DNA of 64,000 nucleotides from Campylobacter sp. (GTDB taxonomy: Bacteria; Campylobacterota; Campylobacteria; Campylobacterales; Campylobacteraceae). Where the stretch lies: positions 12,465 through 76,464 of the forward strand of contig NZ_JAHHTD010000002.1 of NCBI RefSeq assembly GCF_020024835.1. Direction: 5' to 3'. The translations under genes and the position numbers were made by a program. Numbering within the stretch: position 1 is the first letter of the stretch; each line of letters begins with the position of its first letter. A model generated the notes under the pieces. The model searched no databases. It was given only the letters and a program-made list of their open reading frames with translations, and was not told the DNA's origin. Shown piece after piece: positions 42,568 through 51,298 of this stretch.

Positions 42568-43062
42568 ATGGCTTACTTAAGTGATTTTGATATTAGTGGA
42601 TATGGACTTAGCGCTCAACGTTTTAGAATGAACGTAATTAGCTCAAATATAGCTAATGCAAATACAACAAGAACAGCAGAAGGTGGTCCTTATAGAAGAA
42701 GGGAAGTTATTTTTAAAGCAACTGACTTTAGTGAAATTTTAAATAAGCAAATAGAAAAAAATAATAATTTTTTAGAATATGAAAATCCACTCAATGATCC
42801 AGCTTCGCAAAAAGATGCAAAACCTGCTATAATGAGTGTTGTAGTTGATAAGGTAGTTAGAGATGATAAAGATTTTAGAATGAAATTTGATCCATCTCAT
42901 CCAGATGCAAACGAACAAGGTTATGTCGCATTTCCAAACATTAATCCTGTTATAGAAATGGCTAACTTAATAGAAGCAACCAGGGCTTATCAAGCTAATG
43001 TAAGTGCATTTACAAGCACTAAAACCATAGCACAAAGTGCCATAGATTTACTAAGAGGTTAA
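42568..43062 (+). CDS. flgC: Flagellar basal-body rod protein FlgC
   Basis: A 164-residue proximal rod protein. The N-terminus has SAQRFRMNVISSNIANANTT and GGPYRRREVIF, the C-terminus ANLIEATRAYQANVSAF as in other rod and hook proteins. It lies 10 bp after flgB with GGAGATGAAAG upstream, and fliE follows after 4 bp. Confidence 0.97.
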   Translation: MAYLSDFDISGYGLSAQRFRMNVISSNIANANTTRTAEGGPYRRREVIFKATDFSEILNKQIEKNNNFLEYENPLNDPASQKDAKPAIMSVVVDKVVRDDKDFRMKFDPSHPDANEQGYVAFPNINPVIEMANLIEATRAYQANVSAFTSTKTIAQSAIDLLRG

Positions 43063-43066
43063 ACGA

Positions 43067-43360
43067 ATGAATATAAATAATATTAATCAACTCAATAATT
43101 TAAATAACAAAACTAATACAAATAATACAAACAATATTGGTAATGAATTTTCAAGTTTATTAAAAAATTCTATTAATGATCTTAATAAAAATCAAGAAAA
43201 TGCCGAAGCTGCAATGACAGATATTGCTACAGGTGAAGTAAAAGATTTACATCAAGCAGCTATAGCTATTAGCAAAGCTGAAACAAGTATGAAATTTATG
43301 CTTGAAGTTAGAAATAAAGCTATAAACGCTTATAAAGAAATTTCAAGAACTCAAATATAA
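43067..43360 (+). CDS. fliE: Flagellar hook-basal body protein FliE
   Basis: A 97-residue adaptor between the MS ring and the rod. The first 25 residues are an asparagine-rich low-complexity stretch (about 14 Asn), followed by the conserved C-terminal region DLHQAAIAISKAETSMKFML and NKAINAYKEI. It is the third gene of the RpoN-controlled rod operon, with pbpB directly behind it. Confidence 0.95.
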   Translation: MNINNINQLNNLNNKTNTNNTNNIGNEFSSLLKNSINDLNKNQENAEAAMTDIATGEVKDLHQAAIAISKAETSMKFMLEVRNKAINAYKEISRTQI

Positions 43361-43363
43361 TAT

Positions 43364-45157
43364 ATGCTCCAAAATACCACTCGAAATAGAGTTTCAAAGG
43401 TTGCTTTTGCTTTTTGTGTGGCTCTGTTTTTTATGGTATTGTTTTTATTATCTACATTTTTTCTTACCTCCAAAAGACATATCCCTAACACAGAAAAAGA
43501 GCAATATTTTTCTGCTTTAAGAGGTAATATTATCACTAATGATAATTTCATCATTACTTCTAGTAGGCAAATTTATAGAGCAGAGATAGATTTAAGGAGT
43601 TTAAATCCCAATAAAAAAGATCTTTTTTTAACACTTTTTCAAATTTATAGCGGTGCTAGCGATGAAGAAATGCAAGATATCAAAAAAAGAATGAATGCTA
43701 AAAAAAGAAGTTATAGTTTTATTTTATTACAAAATATCAATTCTAAAAATGCAAGCTATCTTAAAGAACTTGCAAAAAAACTTTATGCTCAAGGTTTTTT
43801 CAAAGCATTTACAAATAGTAATGGAAGAGTTGAAACAAGGGGTCTTAATATCATAGAGCATAAAGAAGATCGTGTATATATGCCAAAAGATTCTTTAACC
43901 CCTATTATAGGATATACTAGAGCTTATATGGATGAGGAAAGTAATATTTTTAAAAATTCAGGTATTAAGGGTTTAGAAAAATACTATAACGAATGTTTAA
44001 ATCCTCTTCAAAATGCAAAAATTCAAGGTTTAAAAGATATAGGCGGGAACATTATCTTAAATTTATATTCTTATGGACAACGCAAAATTAATGGTTGTAA
44101 TTTATACTTAAATATATCACTAAAACTTCAAAAAAGTCTAGAAAAAGCTATAGATCAAAAAAATGAAGATCTTAAAGCCAATGAAATTATTGTCGCTGTA
44201 ATGGAAAGTAAAAGTGGTAAAATTTTAGCACTGGCTAGCTCAAGAAGATATGATCCGCAAAATCGTGGAAAAGATTTATCGGTACTAAATGCGAGTGTTG
44301 TAGAATATGGATATGAAGCTGGTTCTGTTATCAAACCTTTTATTTTTACCACTGCTTTAATGCTTGATAAAATCAAAACAAATGAAATTATAGATACGAA
44401 TAAAGGTCAATATAAACTTGGTCGTTTTACCATACGAGATGATCATATTAAAAACAAAATGACTATGGAAGAAGTTATTACTTATTCATCTAATGTCGGT
44501 ATGATAAAAATTGCTCAAAGACTTAGTAACTTAGAGATTATATCAGGGCTTAGAATTTTTAGATTTGGTGAAAAAAGTGGTATAGACTTACCTTATGAAC
44601 AAAAAGGAGAAATTCCTAATCCAAAAAGATTAAGAGATATAGAAAAGTCTGTTTTAAGTTATGGTTATGGACTCAAAACTACTTTTATACAACTTTTAGC
44701 TGCTTATAATGTTTTTAATAATGATGGAATTTATATCTCTCCACAAATTGCATACAAATTTTATCAAGATGGGCGTATGGTAATCTTAGATAAAGAAGTA
44801 AAAAAAGATAAGATTTTATCTAGTAAAGCAGCTCAACAAATGCAACAAATTTTAATCAATGTTATCGAACAAGGCACAGGAAAAAAAGCTTTTACTGAAG
44901 GTATTGTCATAGGAGGTAAAACTGGAACTGCACGTATAGCAGAAAGAAAAGGATATACTTCAAATCGCTACAATGCCTCTTTTTTCGGCTTTGCCAATGA
45001 TACAAACCACGCTTATACTATAGGAGTTTTAGTAAGAAATCCAACTAAAGCTTATAGTTATTATGCTGCGCAAAGTGCATTACCTATATTTAAAGATATA
45101 GTTCAGATTCTAATTAAAGAAAATTATTTAACTCCTATAAAAAATAAAACAAATTAA
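43364..45157 (+). CDS. pbpB: Class B penicillin-binding protein, FtsI-like
   Basis: A 597-residue peptidoglycan transpeptidase. It has an N-terminal membrane helix (about 15-37), a pedestal domain, and the transpeptidase with SXXK in GSVIKPF, SXN in SSNVGMIKI and KTG in KTGTARIAE. The length and single helix match FtsI, the septal transpeptidase, more than PBP2/MrdA. It starts 3 bp after fliE, so cell-wall synthesis and flagellar rod genes are joined; a separate promoter is not obvious. The ribosome-binding site is poor. Confidence 0.92.
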   Translation: MLQNTTRNRVSKVAFAFCVALFFMVLFLLSTFFLTSKRHIPNTEKEQYFSALRGNIITNDNFIITSSRQIYRAEIDLRSLNPNKKDLFLTLFQIYSGASDEEMQDIKKRMNAKKRSYSFILLQNINSKNASYLKELAKKLYAQGFFKAFTNSNGRVETRGLNIIEHKEDRVYMPKDSLTPIIGYTRAYMDEESNIFKNSGIKGLEKYYNECLNPLQNAKIQGLKDIGGNIILNLYSYGQRKINGCNLYLNISLKLQKSLEKAIDQKNEDLKANEIIVAVMESKSGKILALASSRRYDPQNRGKDLSVLNASVVEYGYEAGSVIKPFIFTTALMLDKIKTNEIIDTNKGQYKLGRFTIRDDHIKNKMTMEEVITYSSNVGMIKIAQRLSNLEIISGLRIFRFGEKSGIDLPYEQKGEIPNPKRLRDIEKSVLSYGYGLKTTFIQLLAAYNVFNNDGIYISPQIAYKFYQDGRMVILDKEVKKDKILSSKAAQQMQQILINVIEQGTGKKAFTEGIVIGGKTGTARIAERKGYTSNRYNASFFGFANDTNHAYTIGVLVRNPTKAYSYYAAQSALPIFKDIVQILIKENYLTPIKNKTN

Positions 45158-45188
45158 AAAGCCTTTATAATCAAAGTTCCTATTTTTA

Positions 45189-45243
45189 AAAAATATTTTA
45201 AGTAAAAATTTAAGAATTTAATTGATTTTATTAAAATATTTTT
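45189..45243. terminator. Possible AT-only terminator hairpin between pbpB and hemH
   Basis: Perfect 13-bp arms AAAAATATTTTAA (45189-45201) and TTAAAATATTTTT (45231-45243) flank a 29-nt loop in the 100-bp convergent gap. The stem has no G or C, so it is weak, and a chance origin in such AT-rich DNA cannot be excluded. Confidence 0.35.
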
Positions 45244-45257
45244 AAAGATTTAATTCA

Positions 45258-46166
45258 TTATTTATCATTAAAAAGTTTAAAATTTATAAAATCTACAAAT
45301 TCAGCAGTATCGTTAGGACAAGCAATTAAATCATACTCTTGACTTGCTAAATGTTTATATTCTATACCTAATTCAAAAATGGTTTCAGAACAATCTATAC
45401 AAAAAGAAATAGGATAAATCAAAGCCTTGTGCTGAAGTTTAGATAAAATTTCACTAGTACTTGGACCTAACCATTTAATAGGACCTAACTTAGACTGATA
45501 AGAAAGTAAAATTTCATTAAAATATGGTCTTAAAATTTCTTTTAAAATATCTATATGTTCATTAATATGCTTTTCATACATATCGCCTTTTTTAATAATA
45601 GAAATAGGCAAAGAATGCGCAGAAAAAATTAAAATTTTATGCTCTGGTTTTTTTGCCTTTAAAATATGCTTAACAATCATTTCATTATAAATTTTATCCT
45701 TATAAAAAGGATCTATAATCTTAATGCTTGCCTTATTGTTTAGTTTTGCTAAAGCCCTTTGTGCTGATTTTACAGAACTTGTAATTGTTGTTTTGGAATG
45801 ATGCGGATATAAAGGAAATAAAATAAGCTCATCTTCTTCTTTAAAGTCGTATTTGCTAAAAACATCATAGGCAAAAGGTGGCACATATAAACTAATAAAA
45901 TCAAACTGATAATGTTTATTTTGAGATTTTAATTTATTGCATAAATTTTGTGTAATTTGTGTTAGAGGAGATTTACCTCCCATTTTTTCATAATTTTCTA
46001 TCATAGCTTTGAGTCTTAGTTTTCTTATTATAAAGGCTACAAATTTTCTTAAAAAAGTATTTTTAATATCTAAAATATAAGGATCGTTAAACATATTTTT
46101 TAAAAAAAGCTCACATTCACTTAATTGATTTACTCCACCCATATTAAGAAAAAAAACATACCTCAT
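45258..46166 (-). CDS. hemH: Ferrochelatase
   Basis: A 302-residue enzyme that inserts iron into protoporphyrin IX. It shows FFLNMGGVNQLSECELFL at the start, FPLYPHHSKTT, the active-site histidine in FSAHSLPISIIKKGD, and SYQSKLGPIKWLGPSTSE near the C-terminus, with the second metal-site glutamate region CIDCSETIFELGIEY. I chose the ATG at 46166, which shares its A with the stop of the preceding gene (TGATG); a TTG two codons upstream is less likely. Haem is needed for the many cytochromes, including NrfHA. Confidence 0.95.
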   Translation of the reverse strand: MRYVFFLNMGGVNQLSECELFLKNMFNDPYILDIKNTFLRKFVAFIIRKLRLKAMIENYEKMGGKSPLTQITQNLCNKLKSQNKHYQFDFISLYVPPFAYDVFSKYDFKEEDELILFPLYPHHSKTTITSSVKSAQRALAKLNNKASIKIIDPFYKDKIYNEMIVKHILKAKKPEHKILIFSAHSLPISIIKKGDMYEKHINEHIDILKEILRPYFNEILLSYQSKLGPIKWLGPSTSEILSKLQHKALIYPISFCIDCSETIFELGIEYKHLASQEYDLIACPNDTAEFVDFINFKLFNDK

Positions 46167-47029
46167 CAACAAACTCTTTCTAAAATTTCTTGAACTTTCA
46201 AAGCATCTTCTATAGTAGCTAAATTTTGAGGTATAGTATTTTTCAAAAATTTAAAAAATGCTTCGTGCTCTCCTTGCAAAGGAGAATTAATATATAAATT
46301 TTCAATTTTTTTCTCATCTATAAAAAGTGTAAAATTTTTTAAATCTACTTCATAGGTATGTTTTTCACCTAAAATAACAATCTTTCGTATCGTTTTCTTT
46401 GCATTCCAACTATTATGAATACTTGCTAAAATATGATCTAATTCTAAATTCATCATCACTTCGTCTTCAAATTTTTCATTATGATGATAAGTTTTGTAAA
46501 TATTTACTTTAGTAATTTCCTTTTGAGTTAAAAAACGCAACAAATCAAGATCATGCACACTAAGATCATTTAATACCCCAACATCAATAATTCTTTGAGG
46601 ATATAAAGAAATTCTTTGGATATTAATGCTTATTATTTTATCTTGCAATAATTTTTCTTTTAAAGTCAATATAACGGGATTAAATCTTTCACAAAAACCT
46701 ACCCCAACCTTTACTTGATGAATCTTTGCAGCACTTTCTATTTTTAAAATTTGCTCCAAATTTAAAGCTAGTGGTTTTTCTATCAAAACATTTTTAACTT
46801 TAGCAAACACTTTTATTGCAATTTGCAAATGTGTATTAGTTGGAGTAGCTATAAAAACAGCATCTAAATTTTGTGCTAAAAATTCATCAAAATTATCATA
46901 TAAGGAATATTGAAATTTTTCCTTGCAAAAAGGATCAAATAAACAAATTTTTCCTATATTTGAATTCTTTTTGAGTTCTTTTAAATGATTCTTTCCCATT
47001 TTGCCTAAACCCACTAAGCCTATATTCAT
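46166..47029 (-). CDS. Gfo/Idh/MocA-family oxidoreductase
   Basis: A 287-residue NAD(P)-dependent dehydrogenase. The Rossmann start is MNIGLVGLGKMGKNHLKEL, the EKP motif is in VLIEKPLALN, and the C-terminal beta-sheet domain follows. The family oxidises sugars and related alcohols, often in pathways to unusual amino sugars. The aminotransferase gene just upstream overlaps it by 4 bases, and a 3-oxidised, then transaminated sugar is the obvious possibility. It is coupled to hemH downstream. The substrate is unknown. Confidence 0.88.
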   Translation of the reverse strand: MNIGLVGLGKMGKNHLKELKKNSNIGKICLFDPFCKEKFQYSLYDNFDEFLAQNLDAVFIATPTNTHLQIAIKVFAKVKNVLIEKPLALNLEQILKIESAAKIHQVKVGVGFCERFNPVILTLKEKLLQDKIISINIQRISLYPQRIIDVGVLNDLSVHDLDLLRFLTQKEITKVNIYKTYHHNEKFEDEVMMNLELDHILASIHNSWNAKKTIRKIVILGEKHTYEVDLKNFTLFIDEKKIENLYINSPLQGEHEAFFKFLKNTIPQNLATIEDALKVQEILERVC

Positions 47030-48108
47030 CTTAATGCCTCTATCACTCTAGCTTGATGTTCTTCTTTTAAAAAGGCACTCATAGGTAAAGATAAAATCTC
47101 ATCACTTAAAAGCTCCGTATTTGGCAAACTTCCTTTTTGATAATTAAGATACTTAAATGCTTCTTGCAAATGCAGTCCTAAAGGATAATGCACTGCTGTT
47201 GGTATGCCTTGATCTTGCAAATTTTGCATAAGTTTTTCTCTATTTTTAACACGAATACTATATTGAGCCCAAACACTAGAAAAACCTAATTTTTTTGGTG
47301 GAATGATACAATTTTTTAAATTTTCATCATAAATTTGTGCAATTTTTTCTCTTTTTAATATTTCATCATCTAAATATTTTAATTTTACATTCAAAATAGC
47401 AGCTTGAATTGTATCAAGTCTTGCATTTATACCTATATATTTGTGTTTATATCTTTGAGTCTGTCCATGATTTAAATAAATTCTAATTTTTTGAGCTAAT
47501 TCATCATCGTTAGTAAAAATAGCACCTCCATCACCATAAGCTCCTAAAGGCTTAGAAGGAAAAAAGCTTGTGCAAGAAATATCAGCTATAGAGCATGATT
47601 TTCTTTGTTTTTCTTTTGCACCAAAACTTTGCGCTCCATCTTCAATTAAAGCAATATGATGATCTTTACAAATTTCTTTTAAAGCCAACATATCAGGCAT
47701 AAGTCCAAAAATACTCACTGCAATAACTGCTTTAGTTTTTCTAGTAATAGCTTTTTTTACTTGCTCTAAACAAAGATTATAATCTTTAAAATCAATATCT
47801 ACAAAAATAGGCTTAGCTCCCATTAAAGCTACCATTTCAGCAGTTGCTATGAAAGTAAAAGATGGCAAAATTACCTCATCATTTTCTTTAATATCTAAAG
47901 TCTTTAATGCAAGATAAAGCGCACTAGTTCCGCTAGAACATCCAATAGCATACTTAATCCCCACATACTTGGCTAAATTTGTTTCAAAATTTTCAAGTTT
48001 CTTTCCACCTATAAAAGTAGCATCTTGTAACACTTCGCTAATAGCCAAATCAATTTCATTTTTATAAGTATTATACTGAGTTGTTAAATCTATAAAAGGA
48101 ATTTGCAT
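47026..48108 (-). CDS. DegT/DnrJ/EryC1/StrS-family PLP aminotransferase
   Basis: A 360-residue sugar aminotransferase-like enzyme. The PLP lysine is Lys186 in SFFPSKPLGAYGDGGA and the ring aspartate Asp157 is in IEDGAQSFGA. PSFTFIATAE and the C-terminal HYPLGLHLQEAF complete the family pattern. These enzymes transaminate nucleotide-linked keto sugars. It leads the three-gene group with the Gfo/Idh oxidoreductase and hemH. No glycosyltransferase is adjacent, so the end product is not evident. Confidence 0.9.
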   Translation of the reverse strand: MQIPFIDLTTQYNTYKNEIDLAISEVLQDATFIGGKKLENFETNLAKYVGIKYAIGCSSGTSALYLALKTLDIKENDEVILPSFTFIATAEMVALMGAKPIFVDIDFKDYNLCLEQVKKAITRKTKAVIAVSIFGLMPDMLALKEICKDHHIALIEDGAQSFGAKEKQRKSCSIADISCTSFFPSKPLGAYGDGGAIFTNDDELAQKIRIYLNHGQTQRYKHKYIGINARLDTIQAAILNVKLKYLDDEILKREKIAQIYDENLKNCIIPPKKLGFSSVWAQYSIRVKNREKLMQNLQDQGIPTAVHYPLGLHLQEAFKYLNYQKGSLPNTELLSDEILSLPMSAFLKEEHQARVIEALR

Positions 48109-48136
48109 ATTAAACCTTAATTAAAAGTAAAATTTG

Positions 48137-48142
48137 ATTATA
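48137..48142 (-). promoter_or_regulatory. -10 element of the aminotransferase-oxidoreductase-hemH group
   Basis: TATAAT on the minus strand, about 30 bases before the aminotransferase ATG in the divergent gap with alaS. Confidence 0.55.
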
Positions 48143-48209
48143 AGATAGTTTTACTTAATTTAAAGTATTTTTGGTATCATTTTGAGCAAAAAATTGATGG
48201 GAATTCACT

Positions 48210-50747
48210 ATGGATATAAGAGAAGAATATTTAAAATTTTTCAAGTCAAAAGGACACGAAATAACCCCTAGTGCGCCACTAGTGCCTGATGATGCGAGTT
48301 TGCTTTTTACAAATGCTGGAATGGTGCCTTTTAAAAATATATTTACAGGAGAAATCCCTCGTCCAACTCCTCCACGTAAAACAAGTTGTCAAACTTGCAT
48401 TAGAGCAGGAGGTAAGCATAATGATTTAGATAATGTTGGCTATACAGCACGACATCATACTTTTTTTGAAATGCTTGGAAATTTTAGTTTTGGAGATTAT
48501 TTCAAAGAACAAGCTATAGCTTATGCTTGGGAATTTATAACTGAAATTTTAAAACTTCCTAAAGATAAGCTTTATATAACCGTGCATGAAAACGATGATG
48601 AGGCCTTTAATTTGTGGTTAAAACACGTAGAAAAAGAAAGAATTTATAAATTTGGCGACAAAGATAATTTCTGGCAAATGGGCGATACTGGTCCTTGTGG
48701 TCCTTGTAGTGAAATTTTTTACGATCAAGGTAAAAAATATTTTAATTCAAATGAAGACTATATGGGCGGAGATGGAGATAGATTCTTAGAAATTTGGAAC
48801 TTAGTATTTATGCAATATGAAAGAAACATAGATGGTACTCTTACGCCCTTACCTAGTCCAAGTATTGATACAGGTATGGGACTTGAAAGAGTTGTCGCTA
48901 TCAAAGAGGGAAAATTTAGCAATTTTGACAGCTCATTATTTATGCCTATTATAGAAGCTATAGCAAAACTTTGTGGTAAAACTTATATTTATGAAAATGG
49001 AGCAAGCTACAGAGTAATAGCTGATCATATAAGATCAAGCGTATTCTTGCTAGCTCAAGGCACAAGCTTTGACAAAGAAGGAAGAGGCTATGTTTTAAGA
49101 AGAATTTTAAGAAGGGCTTCAAGGCATGGTTATTTACTAGGACTTAAAAAGCCTTTTATGTATGAGTTAGTCGATATTGTATGTAATTTAATGGGCAAAC
49201 ATTACACTTACTTAAATGAGAAAAAAGATTTCATTAAAGAACAGCTTTACCTTGAAGAAGAAAGATTTTTAAGCACCATTGAAAATGGTATTCATATTTT
49301 TAATGAAGAATTAAAAAATACTAAAGATGTTTTTAGTGGAGAAGTTGCATTTAAACTTTATGATACTTATGGTTTTCCACTTGACTTAACTGCTGATATG
49401 CTAAGAGAAAAAAATATTGCAATTGATGAAGTTAAATTTGAAATATTAATGCAAGAACAAAAAAATAGAGCAAAAGCTTCTTGGAAAGGAAGTGGAGATA
49501 AGGTTGTTAATGGGGATTTTAAGATTTTACTTGAAAAATTTGGCACTAATACCTTTAGCGGTTACAAAAATTATGAAGAAAAAACTAAAATTCTAGCTAT
49601 TTTAGATGAAAATTTTAAAATTATTCCTAGTGCTAAAGCAAACGAAAATGTATGGGTAATGCTGGAAAAAACTCCATTTTATGCTACAGGTGGAGGACAA
49701 AATGGAGATAGTGGCTTAATTAACAATAATGAAGTTTTAAATACAGAAAAATTCTTTGATATTAATTTATCTTTAACTAAATTAACTCAAGATATAAAAG
49801 AAAATGATGAAGTTATTGCTTGTATAGATACCATTAAAAGAGAGCAAACTGCTAGACACCATAGTGCAACACATTTACTTCATTATGCTTTAAGAGTAAT
49901 CTTAGGTTCTCATATTACTCAAGCTGGCTCTTTAGTAGAACACAACAAATTACGTTTTGATTTTACCCATACAAAAGCTTTGACTAAAGAAGAGCTAGCA
50001 CAAATTCAAAATTTAGTTAATGACTATATTTCAAAAGCAATAGAAGCTAAAATTGAAATTTTAGATTTAGAAGAAGCTAAAAAAAGCGGTGCTATCGCTT
50101 TATTTAGTGAAAAATATGATGATAAAGTAAGAGTATTAACTCTTGGAAAAAGCAAAGAACTTTGCGGTGGAACACATGTTAAAAATAGTGCAGAAATTGG
50201 AAGTTTTTACATTGTAAAAGAAAGTGGGGTAAGCTCTGGAGTAAGGAGGATAGAAGCTGTCGTAAGTAAAGCAGCTAATTTATATGCTAGCACTATTTTT
50301 GAAGAATTAAATCATCTAAAAGAAATACTTAAAACTAATGATATTTTAAGCACATTTTATAAATTAAAAAATGAAAATCAATCTTTAAAAAATGAAATAA
50401 GAAATTCAACCAAACTGGATTTAAAATATGAAATGATTAATGATATTGCAATAAGCATTATGCAAGTTCAAAATGCTGATTTGAAAGCTTTAGTTGATAA
50501 TTTTAAAAATAAATTTGATAAAAGTGTTGTTTTACTTTTACAAGAAAAAGAGGGCAAGATACTCATCGTAGCAGGTTCTAAAAATACGCCTGTTAAAGCT
50601 GGTATTTTAGTAAAAGAAATCGCTACTATTTTAGGTGGCAATGGAGGCGGAAAAGATGATTTTGCCACTGCTGGAGGTAAAGATACAAGCAAAATTGACC
50701 AAGCATTAAAAAGAGCTAAAATGATTATAAAAGAAAGTTTAAAATAA
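48210..50747 (+). CDS. alaS: Alanyl-tRNA synthetase
   Basis: An 845-residue class II synthetase. The aminoacylation domain has the start LKFFKSKGHEITPSAPLVP and FTNAGMVPFK, DTGMGLERV and RGYVLRRILRRASRHG. The editing domain has HXXXH in TARHHSATHLLHYAL and CGGTH further on, and the C-terminal C-Ala domain ends with GGNGGGKDDFATAGG. Length is normal. maf overlaps its end by one base. Confidence 0.98.
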   Translation: MDIREEYLKFFKSKGHEITPSAPLVPDDASLLFTNAGMVPFKNIFTGEIPRPTPPRKTSCQTCIRAGGKHNDLDNVGYTARHHTFFEMLGNFSFGDYFKEQAIAYAWEFITEILKLPKDKLYITVHENDDEAFNLWLKHVEKERIYKFGDKDNFWQMGDTGPCGPCSEIFYDQGKKYFNSNEDYMGGDGDRFLEIWNLVFMQYERNIDGTLTPLPSPSIDTGMGLERVVAIKEGKFSNFDSSLFMPIIEAIAKLCGKTYIYENGASYRVIADHIRSSVFLLAQGTSFDKEGRGYVLRRILRRASRHGYLLGLKKPFMYELVDIVCNLMGKHYTYLNEKKDFIKEQLYLEEERFLSTIENGIHIFNEELKNTKDVFSGEVAFKLYDTYGFPLDLTADMLREKNIAIDEVKFEILMQEQKNRAKASWKGSGDKVVNGDFKILLEKFGTNTFSGYKNYEEKTKILAILDENFKIIPSAKANENVWVMLEKTPFYATGGGQNGDSGLINNNEVLNTEKFFDINLSLTKLTQDIKENDEVIACIDTIKREQTARHHSATHLLHYALRVILGSHITQAGSLVEHNKLRFDFTHTKALTKEELAQIQNLVNDYISKAIEAKIEILDLEEAKKSGAIALFSEKYDDKVRVLTLGKSKELCGGTHVKNSAEIGSFYIVKESGVSSGVRRIEAVVSKAANLYASTIFEELNHLKEILKTNDILSTFYKLKNENQSLKNEIRNSTKLDLKYEMINDIAISIMQVQNADLKALVDNFKNKFDKSVVLLLQEKEGKILIVAGSKNTPVKAGILVKEIATILGGNGGGKDDFATAGGKDTSKIDQALKRAKMIIKESLK

Positions 50748-51298
50748 TGCTCTATCTTGCATCAAGCTCAACTTCTAGAGCTAATTTGCTTAAAAAAGCA
50801 AACATTGATTTTGAACAAATATTTTTTGATTATGATGAAAATATCAAAAAAGATTCTCCTTATTTGTATGTCCAAAAAGTTGTATTAGAAAAACAAAAGC
50901 AATTTTTTATTAAAAATTCTAACTTTAAAAATATTTTATTTGCTGATAGCATTGTATGTATTGAAAATGAAATTTTAACTAAAGCAAAAAATGATGATGA
51001 AGCTTTTAAAATGCTAAATATGCAAAGTGGCAAAAAAATTAGTGTTCTTAGTGCTATGATATTAATATTAAAAGATAAAAAAATTATCAATCTTAGTAAA
51101 AGTGATATGGTATTAGATCATTTTGAAAAAAGTGATATGATAAATTATATCGACTCAAAACTTTACCAAAATAAAGCTGGTGCAGTAATGATTGAAGGTT
51201 TTCATAAAAAATACATTAAAAAAATTATAGGAAATCAAAGCACTATCTTGGGTTTAAATATTGAAATTTTGAAAGCATTCTACTATGAAAATAATTAA
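50747..51298 (+). CDS. maf: Maf-like nucleotide pyrophosphatase
   Basis: A 183-residue Maf/ITPase-fold protein. The start LYLASSSTSRANLLKKANID corresponds to the LASXSPRR motif, and the catalytic acid lies in FADSIVCIENEIL. The family hydrolyses dTTP, UTP or modified nucleotides and has been tied to septum formation. It overlaps pbpA by 14 bases, and the alaS-maf-pbpA order is, as I recall, the same in C. jejuni. Confidence 0.9.
   Translation: MLYLASSSTSRANLLKKANIDFEQIFFDYDENIKKDSPYLYVQKVVLEKQKQFFIKNSNFKNILFADSIVCIENEILTKAKNDDEAFKMLNMQSGKKISVLSAMILILKDKKIINLSKSDMVLDHFEKSDMINYIDSKLYQNKAGAVMIEGFHKKYIKKIIGNQSTILGLNIEILKAFYYENN

Noticed and set aside
43067..43150. Asparagine-rich N-terminus of FliE as a sign of a frameshift or wrong start
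   Set aside because: The start is well placed 4 bp after flgC, and the FliE N-terminus is variable in length and often low in complexity. The AAT/AAC repeats are irregular, not a clean tandem array.
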